From: Nesterenkonia sphaerica
GTDB taxonomy: Bacteria; Actinomycetota; Actinomycetes; Actinomycetales; Micrococcaceae
Length of the DNA: 64,000 nucleotides
NCBI RefSeq assembly: GCF_005771565.1
Contig: NZ_VAWA01000002.1
Coordinates: forward strand, 208,160 to 272,159
Direction of reading: 5' to 3'
Shown here: positions 6,829 through 16,285 of the stretch, one piece after another
Layout of the letters: each line of letters begins with the position of its first letter
Position numbering within the stretch: the first letter of the stretch is position 1
Position numbers and translations under genes: made by a program
Notes under the pieces: generated by a model
The model's database searches: none
The model's input: the letters and a program-made list of their open reading frames with translations, nothing else
What the model was told of the DNA's origin: nothing

Positions 6829-9531
6829 ATGGGTGATAAGCCGAAAGTCAGCGGATATCCGGCCCATTGGGAAGCAGATGTTGTGCTTCGCGATGGGGCA
6901 GCGGCGCATCTGCGACCGGTGGGTCCTCAGGACGCGGAGCGCCTACAGCGGATGCACGCCGCCCAGTCGGAATCGTCCATTTACCTGCGGTACTTCACCT
7001 ATAAGTCCACTTTGACAGATAAAGAACTCGAACGTTTCACCAATGTGGATCATGTCCGCCGGGTATCGATGGTAGTCCTGCTCGATGACGAGATCATCGG
7101 CGTAGGGGGATTCGACACCATTGGGGACACCACGGAGGCAGAGGTCTCCTTCAACATCTCGGACCGCCATCAGGGCAGAGGACTGGGGTCGGTGCTGTTG
7201 GAGCACCTGGCCGCAGCCGGCCGCGAACGTGGCCTGGAGCGGTTCTCTGCCGAGGTCCTGCCAGAGAATCGGAAGATGCTCGCGGTCTTCTCCGAAGCCG
7301 GCTATGAGGTCCAGCGCAAGTATGAGGACGGGGTGGTGTTGCTGGAGTTCCCGATCGACCCCACCGACCGCTCCCGGGCTGTGATGGAAGCCCGCGAACA
7401 CCGGGCGGAAGCCCGCAGCGTGGGGGAGCTGCTGGCCCCCCAGCATGTGGCGGTCATCGGCGCGTCACGCGAGTACGGCTCCGTGGGCCATCACTTGGTG
7501 CAGAACATCATCGAAGGGCGTTTCACCGGCGGCGTGCATTCGGTTAATCCCGAGGCATTCGAAGTTGCCGGGGCTCCGGCCTTTTCCTCCTTGGCCCACA
7601 TCAAACAGGACATTGATCTGGCGGTGGTCGCTGTCCCGCCCGAGGAGCTGCTCGAGGTGGTCGCTGACTGCGGCCGCCGCGGGGTCAAGGGGATGCTTAT
7701 CGTCACCAGTACCGATACCGACCAGCAGCGAGAAGTGGTGCGATTGGCGCGCCGGTGGGGGATGCGAGTCATCGGACCAGCCTCCGCAGGGCTGATCAAT
7801 ACCTCGGCGGCCGTCTCGCTTAACGCATCGCTGTCTCCGGTGATGCCGGTGGCCGGCGGGGTGGGCCTGTTCAGTCAGTCGGCGTCGATGGGGATTTCGC
7901 TCTATGCTCAAGCCCACCGTCGGCAGCTGGGCCTTTCGGCAGTCATCTCAGCTGGCAATCGCGCCGACCTCTCCGGCAATGACGCCATGCAGTACTTCGA
8001 GGACGACGACGCCACCCGGGCGGTGGGGATCTACTTGGAGTCCTTCGGGAATCCGCGGAAGTTCTCACGGATCGCCCGCAGGCTCTCGCTGACCAAACCT
8101 GTCGTCGTCGCCACCACCGATCTGATGGGCCACCGCTTGCCCCCCGGGCACGAGGTGCGCCTCTCCCGGGCTCCGCTGAGCGCCGTGGATGCGATGCTGA
8201 CCAATTCCGGGGTCATCCAGACGGGCAATCACGACTCGCTGATGGATGTCCTGGAGGTGCTGGCGACACAGCCGCTGCCGGTGGGCCATGCCCTGGGCAT
8301 CCTGTCCAATTCCCCGGCGGTGTCTCGGCTGCTGGCGGATGCGGGAGAGGCCAACGGACTGAAACCCACCACGGTGATCGGTGATCTGAATCTGGACCAG
8401 CCACGGCCTCGAGCAGAGCAGAGTCTCACCACCGCACTGGAGCAACTCTTTGAGGACGAGGAGGTCGACTCCGTGGCAGTCTGCCTCCAACCCACCATTA
8501 CCGGAGAGCACCAGGATCATTCCAGGGCCATCTCCCTGACCGCCCAGAAGTATGCCAAACCGATGGTGATGTCACTGATCGGGACGCTCGACGCCGACGT
8601 GCCGCTGAACTACATCGGCCACGCCGGGCCGGTGCTGGAAACCTCAGCGCTGCAGCAGGGGGTGCCGATCTTCTCCTCACCGGCGCGATCCATCTCTGCG
8701 CTGGCAAAGATCGTGCGCTACCAGACGTGGCGTGCCCAGGGGGTGGGGGAGACCCTCATACCCGAGGGGCTGGAAGGGACCAAAGCTGCCCGGACCGCGG
8801 ATGCGCTGCTTTCCGGTTGGCTGGAGAGCGTCGAGGGCGCGGCCCTGCGCCGACTCACCCAGGCGGAGACTCAGCAGCTACTGGCTCCCTACGGACTCTC
8901 GGTGCTGCCGTCGAAGTCCTCAGACACTCCCGACGCAGCCGCCGCAGCAGCGCAGGAGCTGGGCTATCCGGTGGCGGTGAAGTCCACCAATGTCTATCTC
9001 CGCCACAGGCTTGACCTGGGTGGGGTCCAGTTGAACATCGATTCGGAAGCAATGCTGCGCCGGGTGATCTCCGATATGCGCCGGCAGCTGGCCAAGTACG
9101 GCAGCCCGGGGCTGGAGGTGCAGTCCATGGCCCCCACCGGGCAAGGTTGCATTGTCCGCGCGATCGAAGATCCCATGATCGGGCCGGTGCTGTCCTTCGG
9201 CATGTCCGGAGATGCGGTGGATCTGCTCGACGACTGGGCGCACGCGGTCCCTCCGCTGACCGACCGGGACATCTCCCGCCTGCTGGGCACGCCCAAAGCG
9301 GCGAAGAAGCTCTTCGGCTACCAGGGCGTGCCCGGTGTCGACTTCGACGCACTGGGTGAAACCGTGCAGCGGGTCGCGACGTTGAAGGACAACCACCCTC
9401 AGGTAGCCAACATCCAACTCTCTCCGCTGCTGGCCTCTCCGGAGGGGGTCAGCATCCTCCACGCCACCGTGGATATCGCCAATCCGCAGCAGCGCACCGA
9501 TTCCGCGCGGCGCGCGATTTCGCGCTACTGA
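6829..9531 (+). CDS. GNAT acetyltransferase fused to NDP-forming acyl-CoA synthetase-like domains (Pat/PatA-type)
   Basis: A 900-residue fusion. The first ~190 residues are a GNAT domain with the acetyl-CoA loop RHQGRGLGS, followed by a CoA-binding domain (VAVIGASREYGSVG), a succinyl-CoA-ligase-like region and a C-terminal ATP-grasp segment. GNAT first and synthetase-like part second is the order of Streptomyces PatA, the reverse of Salmonella Pat. In the region where active ADP-forming synthetases carry the phosphohistidine (usually SHTGALAG), this protein reads RLSRAPLSA with no histidine. The synthetase part is therefore probably regulatory and the protein a lysine acetyltransferase acting on enzymes such as acetyl-CoA synthetase (inference). 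The start is the ATG at 6829; the long upstream frame overlaps parC. Confidence 0.8.
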   Translation: MGDKPKVSGYPAHWEADVVLRDGAAAHLRPVGPQDAERLQRMHAAQSESSIYLRYFTYKSTLTDKELERFTNVDHVRRVSMVVLLDDEIIGVGGFDTIGDTTEAEVSFNISDRHQGRGLGSVLLEHLAAAGRERGLERFSAEVLPENRKMLAVFSEAGYEVQRKYEDGVVLLEFPIDPTDRSRAVMEAREHRAEARSVGELLAPQHVAVIGASREYGSVGHHLVQNIIEGRFTGGVHSVNPEAFEVAGAPAFSSLAHIKQDIDLAVVAVPPEELLEVVADCGRRGVKGMLIVTSTDTDQQREVVRLARRWGMRVIGPASAGLINTSAAVSLNASLSPVMPVAGGVGLFSQSASMGISLYAQAHRRQLGLSAVISAGNRADLSGNDAMQYFEDDDATRAVGIYLESFGNPRKFSRIARRLSLTKPVVVATTDLMGHRLPPGHEVRLSRAPLSAVDAMLTNSGVIQTGNHDSLMDVLEVLATQPLPVGHALGILSNSPAVSRLLADAGEANGLKPTTVIGDLNLDQPRPRAEQSLTTALEQLFEDEEVDSVAVCLQPTITGEHQDHSRAISLTAQKYAKPMVMSLIGTLDADVPLNYIGHAGPVLETSALQQGVPIFSSPARSISALAKIVRYQTWRAQGVGETLIPEGLEGTKAARTADALLSGWLESVEGAALRRLTQAETQQLLAPYGLSVLPSKSSDTPDAAAAAAQELGYPVAVKSTNVYLRHRLDLGGVQLNIDSEAMLRRVISDMRRQLAKYGSPGLEVQSMAPTGQGCIVRAIEDPMIGPVLSFGMSGDAVDLLDDWAHAVPPLTDRDISRLLGTPKAAKKLFGYQGVPGVDFDALGETVQRVATLKDNHPQVANIQLSPLLASPEGVSILHATVDIANPQQRTDSARRAISRY

Positions 9532-9541
9532 ACGTGGGAGC

Positions 9542-10579
9542 TCACAGGACCCCGCCGGTCCGTTCCACGTGTCTGGCGAGATTGTCCAGTCCTTGGTCGA
9601 TGCTCACCCGAGGCGCCCAGTCGAGCACCGTGCGAGTATGCCGCTGATCGAACCAGTGGGCGGTGGAGAGCTGCTCTGCCAGGAATTTGGTCATCGGCGG
9701 CTCGTCGTCGTGCGGCCCGGTCATTGCCCAGACCTTCTCCACCACAGACCCCGCCGCTTTGGCTAGACCAGGGGGTACCCGCAGCGACGGTCGGCGGGCA
9801 CCACCGGCTTCGGCGATCCCCATCATCAGCTCACCGATTGGTCGGGGTTCTCCGTTGGTGACCACCAGTCGGCGGTCAGCGGCGGGCAGCGCCGCAATCT
9901 GAGGAAGGCGGCGCAGTCCTGCGACAAAGGCGTCAACTGCGTTGTCGATGTAGAGAGTGTCGACCAGGGCGGCTCCGGTGCCCAACAACGGCAGCCGGCC
10001 GGCCTTGGCTCGGTCAACGATGCGTTTGGTCAGCTGTCCGTCGCCGGGGCCCCACACCAGGTGAGGCCGCATGATGAGGACGTTGATGCCCACCGAGCCG
10101 CGGGCTTCGGCAATCAGCTCCGCTTCCGCTTTGGTCCGCGCATAGTGGCCGACGGCGTGTTCAGGGTCGGCGACTCCTGCCTGCGCGCCGACAAGTGAGC
10201 TTCCGGAATGGGCGACTGAAGGCGAGGACACATGCAGCACATTGTCCACCCCCGCCGCCCACGCGGCGTTGAAGAGGTGTTCGGTGCCCAGAATGTTGAT
10301 CCGGTCGAAGTCTTCCCGGGGACCGGACACCGAGACTTTGGCGGCCATATGAATGATGGCATCCTGACCTTCCACCGCCTCCTGCACAGCGTGGGCATCG
10401 GTGAGCGATCCGCGGACCTCGCGGACCTCCGGCAGTGCGGAGGCACTGCGCTGGAAGGTGGTCACCTGGTAGCCCAGTGCGGCCAGCCGGGCGGCGACGC
10501 TTCGTCCCAGCAGACCGGAGGCCCCCGTGACCAGAACTCGGGACGGGGGGAGGACCTCAGCGGGAAGTGAGCGTGTCAT
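9542..10579 (-). CDS. oleD: 2-alkyl-3-oxoalkanoate reductase OleD (NAD(P)-dependent epimerase/dehydratase family)
   Basis: A 345-residue extended SDR with the Rossmann motif TGASGLLG near the N-terminus and the catalytic YARTK (Y-x3-K) motif. The start is the ATG at 10579, which overlaps the stop of oleBC by four bases (ATGA), with GAGAGGG upstream. OleD reduces the beta-ketoacid made by OleA to a beta-hydroxyacid in head-to-head hydrocarbon synthesis. It is the last gene of a tight oleA-oleBC-oleD operon. The family alone is broad, and the specific call rests on this context, which matches the Micrococcus luteus arrangement as I remember it. Confidence 0.85.
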   Translation of the reverse strand: MTRSLPAEVLPPSRVLVTGASGLLGRSVAARLAALGYQVTTFQRSASALPEVREVRGSLTDAHAVQEAVEGQDAIIHMAAKVSVSGPREDFDRINILGTEHLFNAAWAAGVDNVLHVSSPSVAHSGSSLVGAQAGVADPEHAVGHYARTKAEAELIAEARGSVGINVLIMRPHLVWGPGDGQLTKRIVDRAKAGRLPLLGTGAALVDTLYIDNAVDAFVAGLRRLPQIAALPAADRRLVVTNGEPRPIGELMMGIAEAGGARRPSLRVPPGLAKAAGSVVEKVWAMTGPHDDEPPMTKFLAEQLSTAHWFDQRHTRTVLDWAPRVSIDQGLDNLARHVERTGGVL

Positions 10580-13305
10580 GGTGCTGCCGCCCTCTCGCCG
10601 GCCAGCACGGCTTCGGCCCACGCAGCCAGAGCGGTGCGGTCAATCTTGGAATTGTGCCGGATGTCGGTGGGAAGGCTGTCCACCACTAACACCGCGGCCA
10701 CTACGACGTCGCCCACTGCGTTGCGTACCGCACGGCTCACCTCCGGCACAGCCAGCGGGGAAGCCCCCACGGAGAGGCTGCACCCGGGGGCGGGCTCAAG
10801 GATGACGACGACGGCTTGGGTTCCGCGCGGGCCCACGCCAACGGCTGCTGAACGTGACACCTCCGTCAGCGCGTCCACTGCGGTTTCGACGACTCCGGGA
10901 CCGATAGGGCCTGCAGGCGTGGTGATGACATGGTGGAGCCTGCCCTGGATCCATAGCCTGCCAGAGGTGTCGAAGTGGCCGATATCCCCGGTGCGGTGCC
11001 ACAGCAGCCCGCGGTGCCGGTCACGGCGGGACTCCCGGTCGGTGAGCCACAGGCGGTCGTAGCCCGCCTTCAGGTGCGCCGCGGAGACCACGATCTCACT
11101 GAGCACACCGGGCGCGTTGTCCGGATCGCTGAGGTCTTCTGCCGCTCTGCCGAGCTCGTCCAGCGGCGCCACGGCGAACTCCACCCCCTCGACAGGTTGG
11201 CCCACACAGACGCCGTGCTGCTGGGTTTCCTTTGCGGTGTGAATCCGTTCTCGGGTGATGTCGGTCTGCAGCAGCCCTTCGGTCATCCCGTACGGGGTGT
11301 GCAGCTCGGCCTCGGGAAACAGCTGCTGCACCTGGTCCAGCAGTTCCACCGGCACGGGGGCCCCGGCGGAGAGCACGAGCCGGATCCGGCGCAGTGCCGC
11401 GGTCTGCTCGGCGGTCAGCTCCTCGGAAGTGGCCACCACGTTGGCCAGTGCTGCAGGGGAGCCGAAAAACATGGTGGCCTCCCCGGCTGCGGCGGCCGAA
11501 GCCACGGCGCGGGCGGTCAGGGTGGCGGGTTTGGTGACCGTCATATCCGGGGTCACCGACGTCGCCCCAATGGCGGGTCCCAACAGGGCGAAGGGAGCGA
11601 AGCCAGCGATCAGGGACGACCCCGGGTGGACCGCGAAGGTACGCCGCAGCAGCGCCACCAGAGCACCGAGCCGACTGTGGGTGTAGATCACGCCTTTGGC
11701 CGGACCGGTGGAGCCGGAGGTGAACAGGATGGCCGCCGCTGCCTCCGGGCCCGGTACCGGGATCTCCTGCAATGCGTGTGAGGTCCCGCGGCGCAGCAGC
11801 CGCTCCACCGACGCCTCGGCGCGGACGAGTCGTGCTGTTCGGGGGCCCAGGGCCTGCACGCTGATCCGCCGGCCGGGCCAGTGCAGGGCCCTGGCCACGG
11901 CAAGGCCGGGTTTTTCCCCGATGACCCAATCGGGCCAGGCGCTGCGGACAGCCCGGGTCATGCCCTTCAGCCCTAGGCCGGCGTCAGCGACCACGGCCAC
12001 TGCTCCGAGCCGCAGGCAAGCGTAGAGAATGGCGGTCAGCTGGTTTCCCGGCTGCACCAGCAGGCTCACCCGATCGCCGCTGCGCATGCCTTGTTCGTAG
12101 AACCCGGTGGCCAGCGAGTCGACCTGCGACTTCAGCTGCGCCCACGTAAGTTGGTCTGTCCCATCGGCTGCCAGCTGCACCACAGCGGGGGAGTCGCGCC
12201 GCCACGAGACCGCCATCTGCTCCAGCTGCTGGTGCAGCCCGGTGCTGGCTTCGGCTGCCGGAGCTGAGGCTGCGCTGTCTGCAGCGGTGGTGTGAAATGT
12301 GTCACCCAACCAGGTGAAAAGCACCTTCGCAATGTCGCGGTCCTCTGCCAGCAGGTGCCCGGCTCCCTCGAAGCGGTGCAGGTCAGCCTCTGGGAGGCGG
12401 TCCATGAGGTCGTGGAGATAGCGGTCCCGGAAGACGGGATCTTTGGGGCCCCACATCAGTAACGCGGGTTTGTTCCACCGGCGCAGTCCCGCTGAATACT
12501 CGTCGAGTACCGGCCGCGAGGCGTGGTCGGCGGCGGCGGGAATGTCAGCGACGAATCCGCCGATGCCACCCCGGCCGTAGCGGGAGACGTACGGAGCGCG
12601 GTACGCTGCGGCCACTTCCTGGGGCAATCCACCCTCGGCCAGGCCCAGCGTCACCCGAAGGAAGGCGTCGCTGAGCACCGTGGAGCTGGGCAGCACCCCG
12701 GGGGCCATTGCGGCACGCAGCGCCGGCGGCACCGACTCCTGCACCGGGTGGTCCACGGCAGTGTTGAGTGTGACCACGGCGTCCACCACGGCGCTGTTGC
12801 GCACCGCCCAGGCCAGGGAGATGGTGCCGCCCCAGTCGTGGCCGAGCGTCACCACTGGCTGGTCGGTGTCAATGTTCAGCGCCTCGCCCAGCGCGTCGAG
12901 GTCGTCAAGTCGCTGGCCGAACCTTCGGTAGCTGGAGGCTTCCGGGGACGGCGGCTCGGGGTGAGCCAGCCGGTCGGAGAACCCCATATCCAGCTGATCC
13001 GGCGCGATCACCCTCCAGGCAGCATGCGGCCCAGCCTGCTCCACGGAGGCCTCCAGAACCCCTCGCCACAGGTAGGACCAGGTGGGGTTGCCGTGCACGG
13101 CGAGGATGGTTCCGGTGGGTCGGATGCCGCGAGCCTCCAGCACCGGACCGGTGTCCAGGACGTGAAAAATGTGCTCGCCGTCAGAGGACTGGGTGGTGAC
13201 CAGGCGGGACCAGTGCGAGTCCAGACCCGGCAGCGGCGTCGTTGTCAGCGTGTCCGCGGGAAGGCGCGCACTCCGGGCCGGGAGGGGACGCCACCAGTTC
13301 ACCAT
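10576..13305 (-). CDS. oleBC: OleBC fusion: beta-lactone decarboxylase and beta-lactone synthetase
   Basis: A 909-residue fusion. Residues ~30-335 form a haloalkane-dehalogenase-like alpha/beta hydrolase with W76 in HGNPTW, nucleophile D157 in GHDWGG, acid candidate D289 and catalytic H317. After an Ala-rich linker, residues ~355-905 are an AMP-forming ligase-type domain with the phosphate loop TSGSTGPAKG (529-538), YGMTE, the HRTGDIG aspartate and the terminal NSKIDR lysine motif. OleC closes the beta-hydroxyacid to a beta-lactone using ATP, and OleB removes CO2 to give the cis-olefin. Fused OleBC is known from actinobacteria. The start overlaps the end of oleA by seven bases. Confidence 0.9.
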   Translation of the reverse strand: MVNWWRPLPARSARLPADTLTTTPLPGLDSHWSRLVTTQSSDGEHIFHVLDTGPVLEARGIRPTGTILAVHGNPTWSYLWRGVLEASVEQAGPHAAWRVIAPDQLDMGFSDRLAHPEPPSPEASSYRRFGQRLDDLDALGEALNIDTDQPVVTLGHDWGGTISLAWAVRNSAVVDAVVTLNTAVDHPVQESVPPALRAAMAPGVLPSSTVLSDAFLRVTLGLAEGGLPQEVAAAYRAPYVSRYGRGGIGGFVADIPAAADHASRPVLDEYSAGLRRWNKPALLMWGPKDPVFRDRYLHDLMDRLPEADLHRFEGAGHLLAEDRDIAKVLFTWLGDTFHTTAADSAASAPAAEASTGLHQQLEQMAVSWRRDSPAVVQLAADGTDQLTWAQLKSQVDSLATGFYEQGMRSGDRVSLLVQPGNQLTAILYACLRLGAVAVVADAGLGLKGMTRAVRSAWPDWVIGEKPGLAVARALHWPGRRISVQALGPRTARLVRAEASVERLLRRGTSHALQEIPVPGPEAAAAILFTSGSTGPAKGVIYTHSRLGALVALLRRTFAVHPGSSLIAGFAPFALLGPAIGATSVTPDMTVTKPATLTARAVASAAAAGEATMFFGSPAALANVVATSEELTAEQTAALRRIRLVLSAGAPVPVELLDQVQQLFPEAELHTPYGMTEGLLQTDITRERIHTAKETQQHGVCVGQPVEGVEFAVAPLDELGRAAEDLSDPDNAPGVLSEIVVSAAHLKAGYDRLWLTDRESRRDRHRGLLWHRTGDIGHFDTSGRLWIQGRLHHVITTPAGPIGPGVVETAVDALTEVSRSAAVGVGPRGTQAVVVILEPAPGCSLSVGASPLAVPEVSRAVRNAVGDVVVAAVLVVDSLPTDIRHNSKIDRTALAAWAEAVLAGERAAAP

Positions 13306-14348
13306 TGGATCTCAACCATGGCGGTGTTGAGCCCTGAGCCGACCCCCATGCACAACACCCGGGCTCCTGCGGACAAACTGCCGGCATCCGCTTCGCGGGC
13401 GAGAGTGATCGGCAGGGAAGCCGGGCCCACATTGCCGAGTTCGGGATAGGTCACCGGCACACGCTTCTTGTCGAGCTTGGCGGCCTTGATGATCGAGGAG
13501 GTGTGCAGCTGGGAGACCTGATGGGTGACGTAGGAGTCCATCTGCTGCCAGTCGAAGTGTGCCTTGGCGTCCTTCCAGGCATCCATGACCAATTCCAGAC
13601 CTCCATCCAGCAGCCCGCGGGCGTCGGTGAACATCCCCCGGTGGTCGCCGACGCAGAGGCCGTGGTGCTGGGTGGCCGCACGGGTGACTCCGCCGATGAT
13701 CCGGTGCCCTTCCGGGTGTGCATCAGCCGGGCCGACCACCGCGGCGGCGGCACCGCAGCCCAGCGTCAGCGAGGCGAACTCGCTCATGAAATCCTCGCGG
13801 GAGAGGCCCTCCTCCAGGGAGTTGATCCGGGCGATGGTGGCGTCCTGGACCTTACGCGCGTCTTCGCCATTGACAATCAGCACGTACTTGACCTGACCGG
13901 CATCAATAAGGGAGCTGGCCAGCGTGATGGCGTTGACGAATCCCAGACAGGCGTTGGTGATGTCAAAGTTCATGGCCGAACTCGGCAGCCCTAAGTCATG
14001 GTGCAGGCCCACGGCCACCGAGGGCTCCAGGTGCTCTCGGCTGACTGAGGTGTTGATCATCATCGACACCTCAGCGGGGTTCACGCCCGCGGCGTCGAGG
14101 GCTTTGCGCCCCGCTTGGACCGTTCCGGCACGTACATCACCATCTGCGCGCCAGTTCCGCCGGGCGCGCACACCGGCCACCCGCTGCAGCAGACCGGTGG
14201 GCAGCCTGAGTCTCTTCAGAGCGTCGGCGAGCCGCTGATCAAGCTGTTTGGAGGTCAGCACCTCCGGCGCCTCAACCTCGGCTACGGACAGCAGCGCGGC
14301 ATTGCGGTGATGGAATGTCGCGTTTCCGTCGCTCTGGTATTCAAGCAC
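13299..14348 (-). CDS. oleA: OleA, fatty acyl-CoA head-to-head condensing enzyme (thiolase superfamily)
   Basis: A 349-residue protein that condenses two acyl-CoAs by a non-decarboxylative Claisen reaction to a beta-ketoacid. With the start chosen here the active-site residues are C134 (NACLGF), H276 (THQ) and N306 (GNVG), plus an EHLEPS segment near residue 105 that may carry the catalytic glutamate typical of OleA. I chose the GTG at 14348 because family similarity begins just after it (GNATFHHRN). The ATG at 14423 would add 25 unrelated residues and leave only 17 bases to the divergent DUF5998 gene. The ribosome binding site of the GTG is weak, so the exact start is uncertain. It is first in the ole operon. 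Confidence 0.87.
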   Translation of the reverse strand: MLEYQSDGNATFHHRNAALLSVAEVEAPEVLTSKQLDQRLADALKRLRLPTGLLQRVAGVRARRNWRADGDVRAGTVQAGRKALDAAGVNPAEVSMMINTSVSREHLEPSVAVGLHHDLGLPSSAMNFDITNACLGFVNAITLASSLIDAGQVKYVLIVNGEDARKVQDATIARINSLEEGLSREDFMSEFASLTLGCGAAAAVVGPADAHPEGHRIIGGVTRAATQHHGLCVGDHRGMFTDARGLLDGGLELVMDAWKDAKAHFDWQQMDSYVTHQVSQLHTSSIIKAAKLDKKRVPVTYPELGNVGPASLPITLAREADAGSLSAGARVLCMGVGSGLNTAMVEIQW

Positions 14349-14440
14349 CGGTCCATTATCCAGAATCCGGCAGTCAGCTGCGAATCGAAACCTGGGGGCT
14401 GCGGAAATGCGCAGGGCCGCCAACGATACTATGGAGGGCT

Positions 14441-15055
14441 ATGGGCACATCCACTGTCTCTCTGAAAGAGGCCATCGACCGCGGCGGGTTTTATCCGACC
14501 CTGGTCCACCACACCGTAACGGAGGCCCTCGACGGCCGTCCCCCCGAACAGCAGATCGTTCACGTTGACACCCATTTCGACTTCGAAGAGGTCCACCGGC
14601 ACATCACAGTCCTGGTCCTGGCTGAAGACGTCATGGTGGTCGCGCACCTGGACGACCATGACGCTGAGGAGGACCGCCCGTTTCAGCATGAGGACTCCGG
14701 TCCCTCCGGTCCCTCGGAGGTCGTGGCACGCATCTCCACTGAAGTCGTTCCGGTGGTGCGGCTGCGCTCCCTGATTCTCTCGGAGGTTCACCGCCGTCCC
14801 GATGAGTTCCGTCCCGACCGCGGCCTTGCCGAGGTGTCGCTGAACATCAACTGGACCGGCAGCGCCCGGTTTGATGCGATGCCGGCAGACTGCGGCAATC
14901 CGGAGTGCGTGGCCGATCACGGGGAGACTGGCACGGTGGTCCCTGAAGATGTCAGCCTGCGCATCGCCGCGACCGCTGAGGGTGACACCGCGGTGGATGA
15001 GGCGCGCAGCTTTGTGCGGGCCCTGCGCCGAGCCACCGTGAAGTACTCACGCTGA
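14441..15055 (+). CDS. DUF5998 family protein
   Basis: A 204-residue soluble acidic protein conserved in actinobacteria. It begins MGTSTVSLKEAIDRGGFYP and contains a DTHFDFEEVHRH segment, a long beta-rich middle and a late C-x4-C pair (DCGNPEC), which may be a metal or redox site. GGAGGG precedes the ATG. It is followed after 8 bases by a phosphodiesterase gene, so the two are probably cotranscribed. The function of the family is unknown. Confidence 0.8.
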   Translation: MGTSTVSLKEAIDRGGFYPTLVHHTVTEALDGRPPEQQIVHVDTHFDFEEVHRHITVLVLAEDVMVVAHLDDHDAEEDRPFQHEDSGPSGPSEVVARISTEVVPVVRLRSLILSEVHRRPDEFRPDRGLAEVSLNINWTGSARFDAMPADCGNPECVADHGETGTVVPEDVSLRIAATAEGDTAVDEARSFVRALRRATVKYSR

Positions 15056-15063
15056 GGGTGCCG

Positions 15064-16269
15064 ATGAGTTCCGTGCCGCTGCCCCCAGAGAGCGCCGGGG
15101 GGCATCTGCGGCATGTGATGACCTCGGCCGCCGCTGCGCTGGGGGTGGAGCCTTTCACTGATCGGCTTGGCCTCCCGCCGGCCAGCATCGCCGTGGTGGT
15201 GTTGGCCGACGGGCTGGGTGACCAGCTTCTGGCGGCGCACTCCGGGCACGCGCGGTTCCTGGCCTCCGCCTGGCGGAACCCCCGCGCTGCCCAGGTTCTG
15301 GACACCGGAGCACCGACCACCACGGCGGCCTCACTGGCCAGCCTCGGCACCGGTCTGGCCACCGGCCAGCACGGCTTGGTCGGCTATGACGTCTTCGCAC
15401 CTGAACTGGGCCGAGTGGTCAACATGCTGGGTCAGTGGGACCACGACCTTGATCCACTCCAGTGGCAGCCCCATCCCACCGTGTTTGAGCGTGCCGCTGC
15501 TTCCGGGGTGCGGGTCGTGACCTCCTCGCGGCCACAGTTCCGTGACTCTGCCTTGACGCACGCGGCCCTGCGAGGGGGCGACTTTGCCGGCGCGCAGGCC
15601 CTGGAGCAGCGGTTCGCCCTGGCAGCGGACTGGATCCGCAGCCACCGCCCTGGCCCAGGGAGGCTGCAGCGCGGGCGCGCTGATCCGCTGCTGGTGTACC
15701 TTTACGTCGACGAGCTGGATAAGACCGGTCACCGCACCGGGGCAGGGTCCGATGCATGGCTCACAGCTTTGGAGGCCCTCGACGCTGCAGCGTCACGGTT
15801 CTGCCAGAGGCTCGCCCACGATTTCGGGCAGCAGGTCACCGTGCTGCTCACCGCCGATCACGGGATGGTCAATATCGCTGAAGAGTTCCGGATCGACTTC
15901 AGCGCGCGCACTGACCTCTTGGCTGGTGTGGCGCACACCGGCGGCGAGCCTCGTTTTCTGCACCTCTACGCGGCTCAGGGAGCCCACCCGGAGGGCATCG
16001 CGGATCGCTGGCGGGACGCCTACGGCGAGCAGGCCTGGGTGCTGACTCGGCAGGAGGCGATCGCCAAGGGGTGGTTCGGCACCGTGGAGGAGCAGGTGGG
16101 TGATCGCATCGGTGACGTGCTAGTCGCGGCGCACGCCCCGCTGGCGCTGTTCCACACCACACGGACCGGCCCGGGGCCGCTGAAGATGGTGGGCCAGCAC
16201 GGTTCGCTCACTGAGGCTGAGCGGCGGGTGCCGCTGCTGGAGCTCACCGGCCGGGGATTCGTCAGCTGA
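15064..16269 (+). CDS. alkaline phosphatase superfamily nucleotide pyrophosphatase/phosphodiesterase
   Basis: A 401-residue member of the type I phosphodiesterase / nucleotide pyrophosphatase family. Visible metal-site elements are VLADGLGDQ near the N-terminus, the nucleophile region GAPTTTAASLASLGTG, YVDELDKTGHRTG, LLTADHGMVNI and a late GQHGSL histidine. No signal peptide is evident, so it is probably cytoplasmic. The ATG at 15064 is preceded by GAGG; a GTG two codons earlier is possible. It follows the DUF5998 gene closely and converges on sepH. The substrate is not predictable from sequence. Confidence 0.83.
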   Translation: MSSVPLPPESAGGHLRHVMTSAAAALGVEPFTDRLGLPPASIAVVVLADGLGDQLLAAHSGHARFLASAWRNPRAAQVLDTGAPTTTAASLASLGTGLATGQHGLVGYDVFAPELGRVVNMLGQWDHDLDPLQWQPHPTVFERAAASGVRVVTSSRPQFRDSALTHAALRGGDFAGAQALEQRFALAADWIRSHRPGPGRLQRGRADPLLVYLYVDELDKTGHRTGAGSDAWLTALEALDAAASRFCQRLAHDFGQQVTVLLTADHGMVNIAEEFRIDFSARTDLLAGVAHTGGEPRFLHLYAAQGAHPEGIADRWRDAYGEQAWVLTRQEAIAKGWFGTVEEQVGDRIGDVLVAAHAPLALFHTTRTGPGPLKMVGQHGSLTEAERRVPLLELTGRGFVS

Positions 16270-16285
16270 AAAACCTCAAGGGGGC

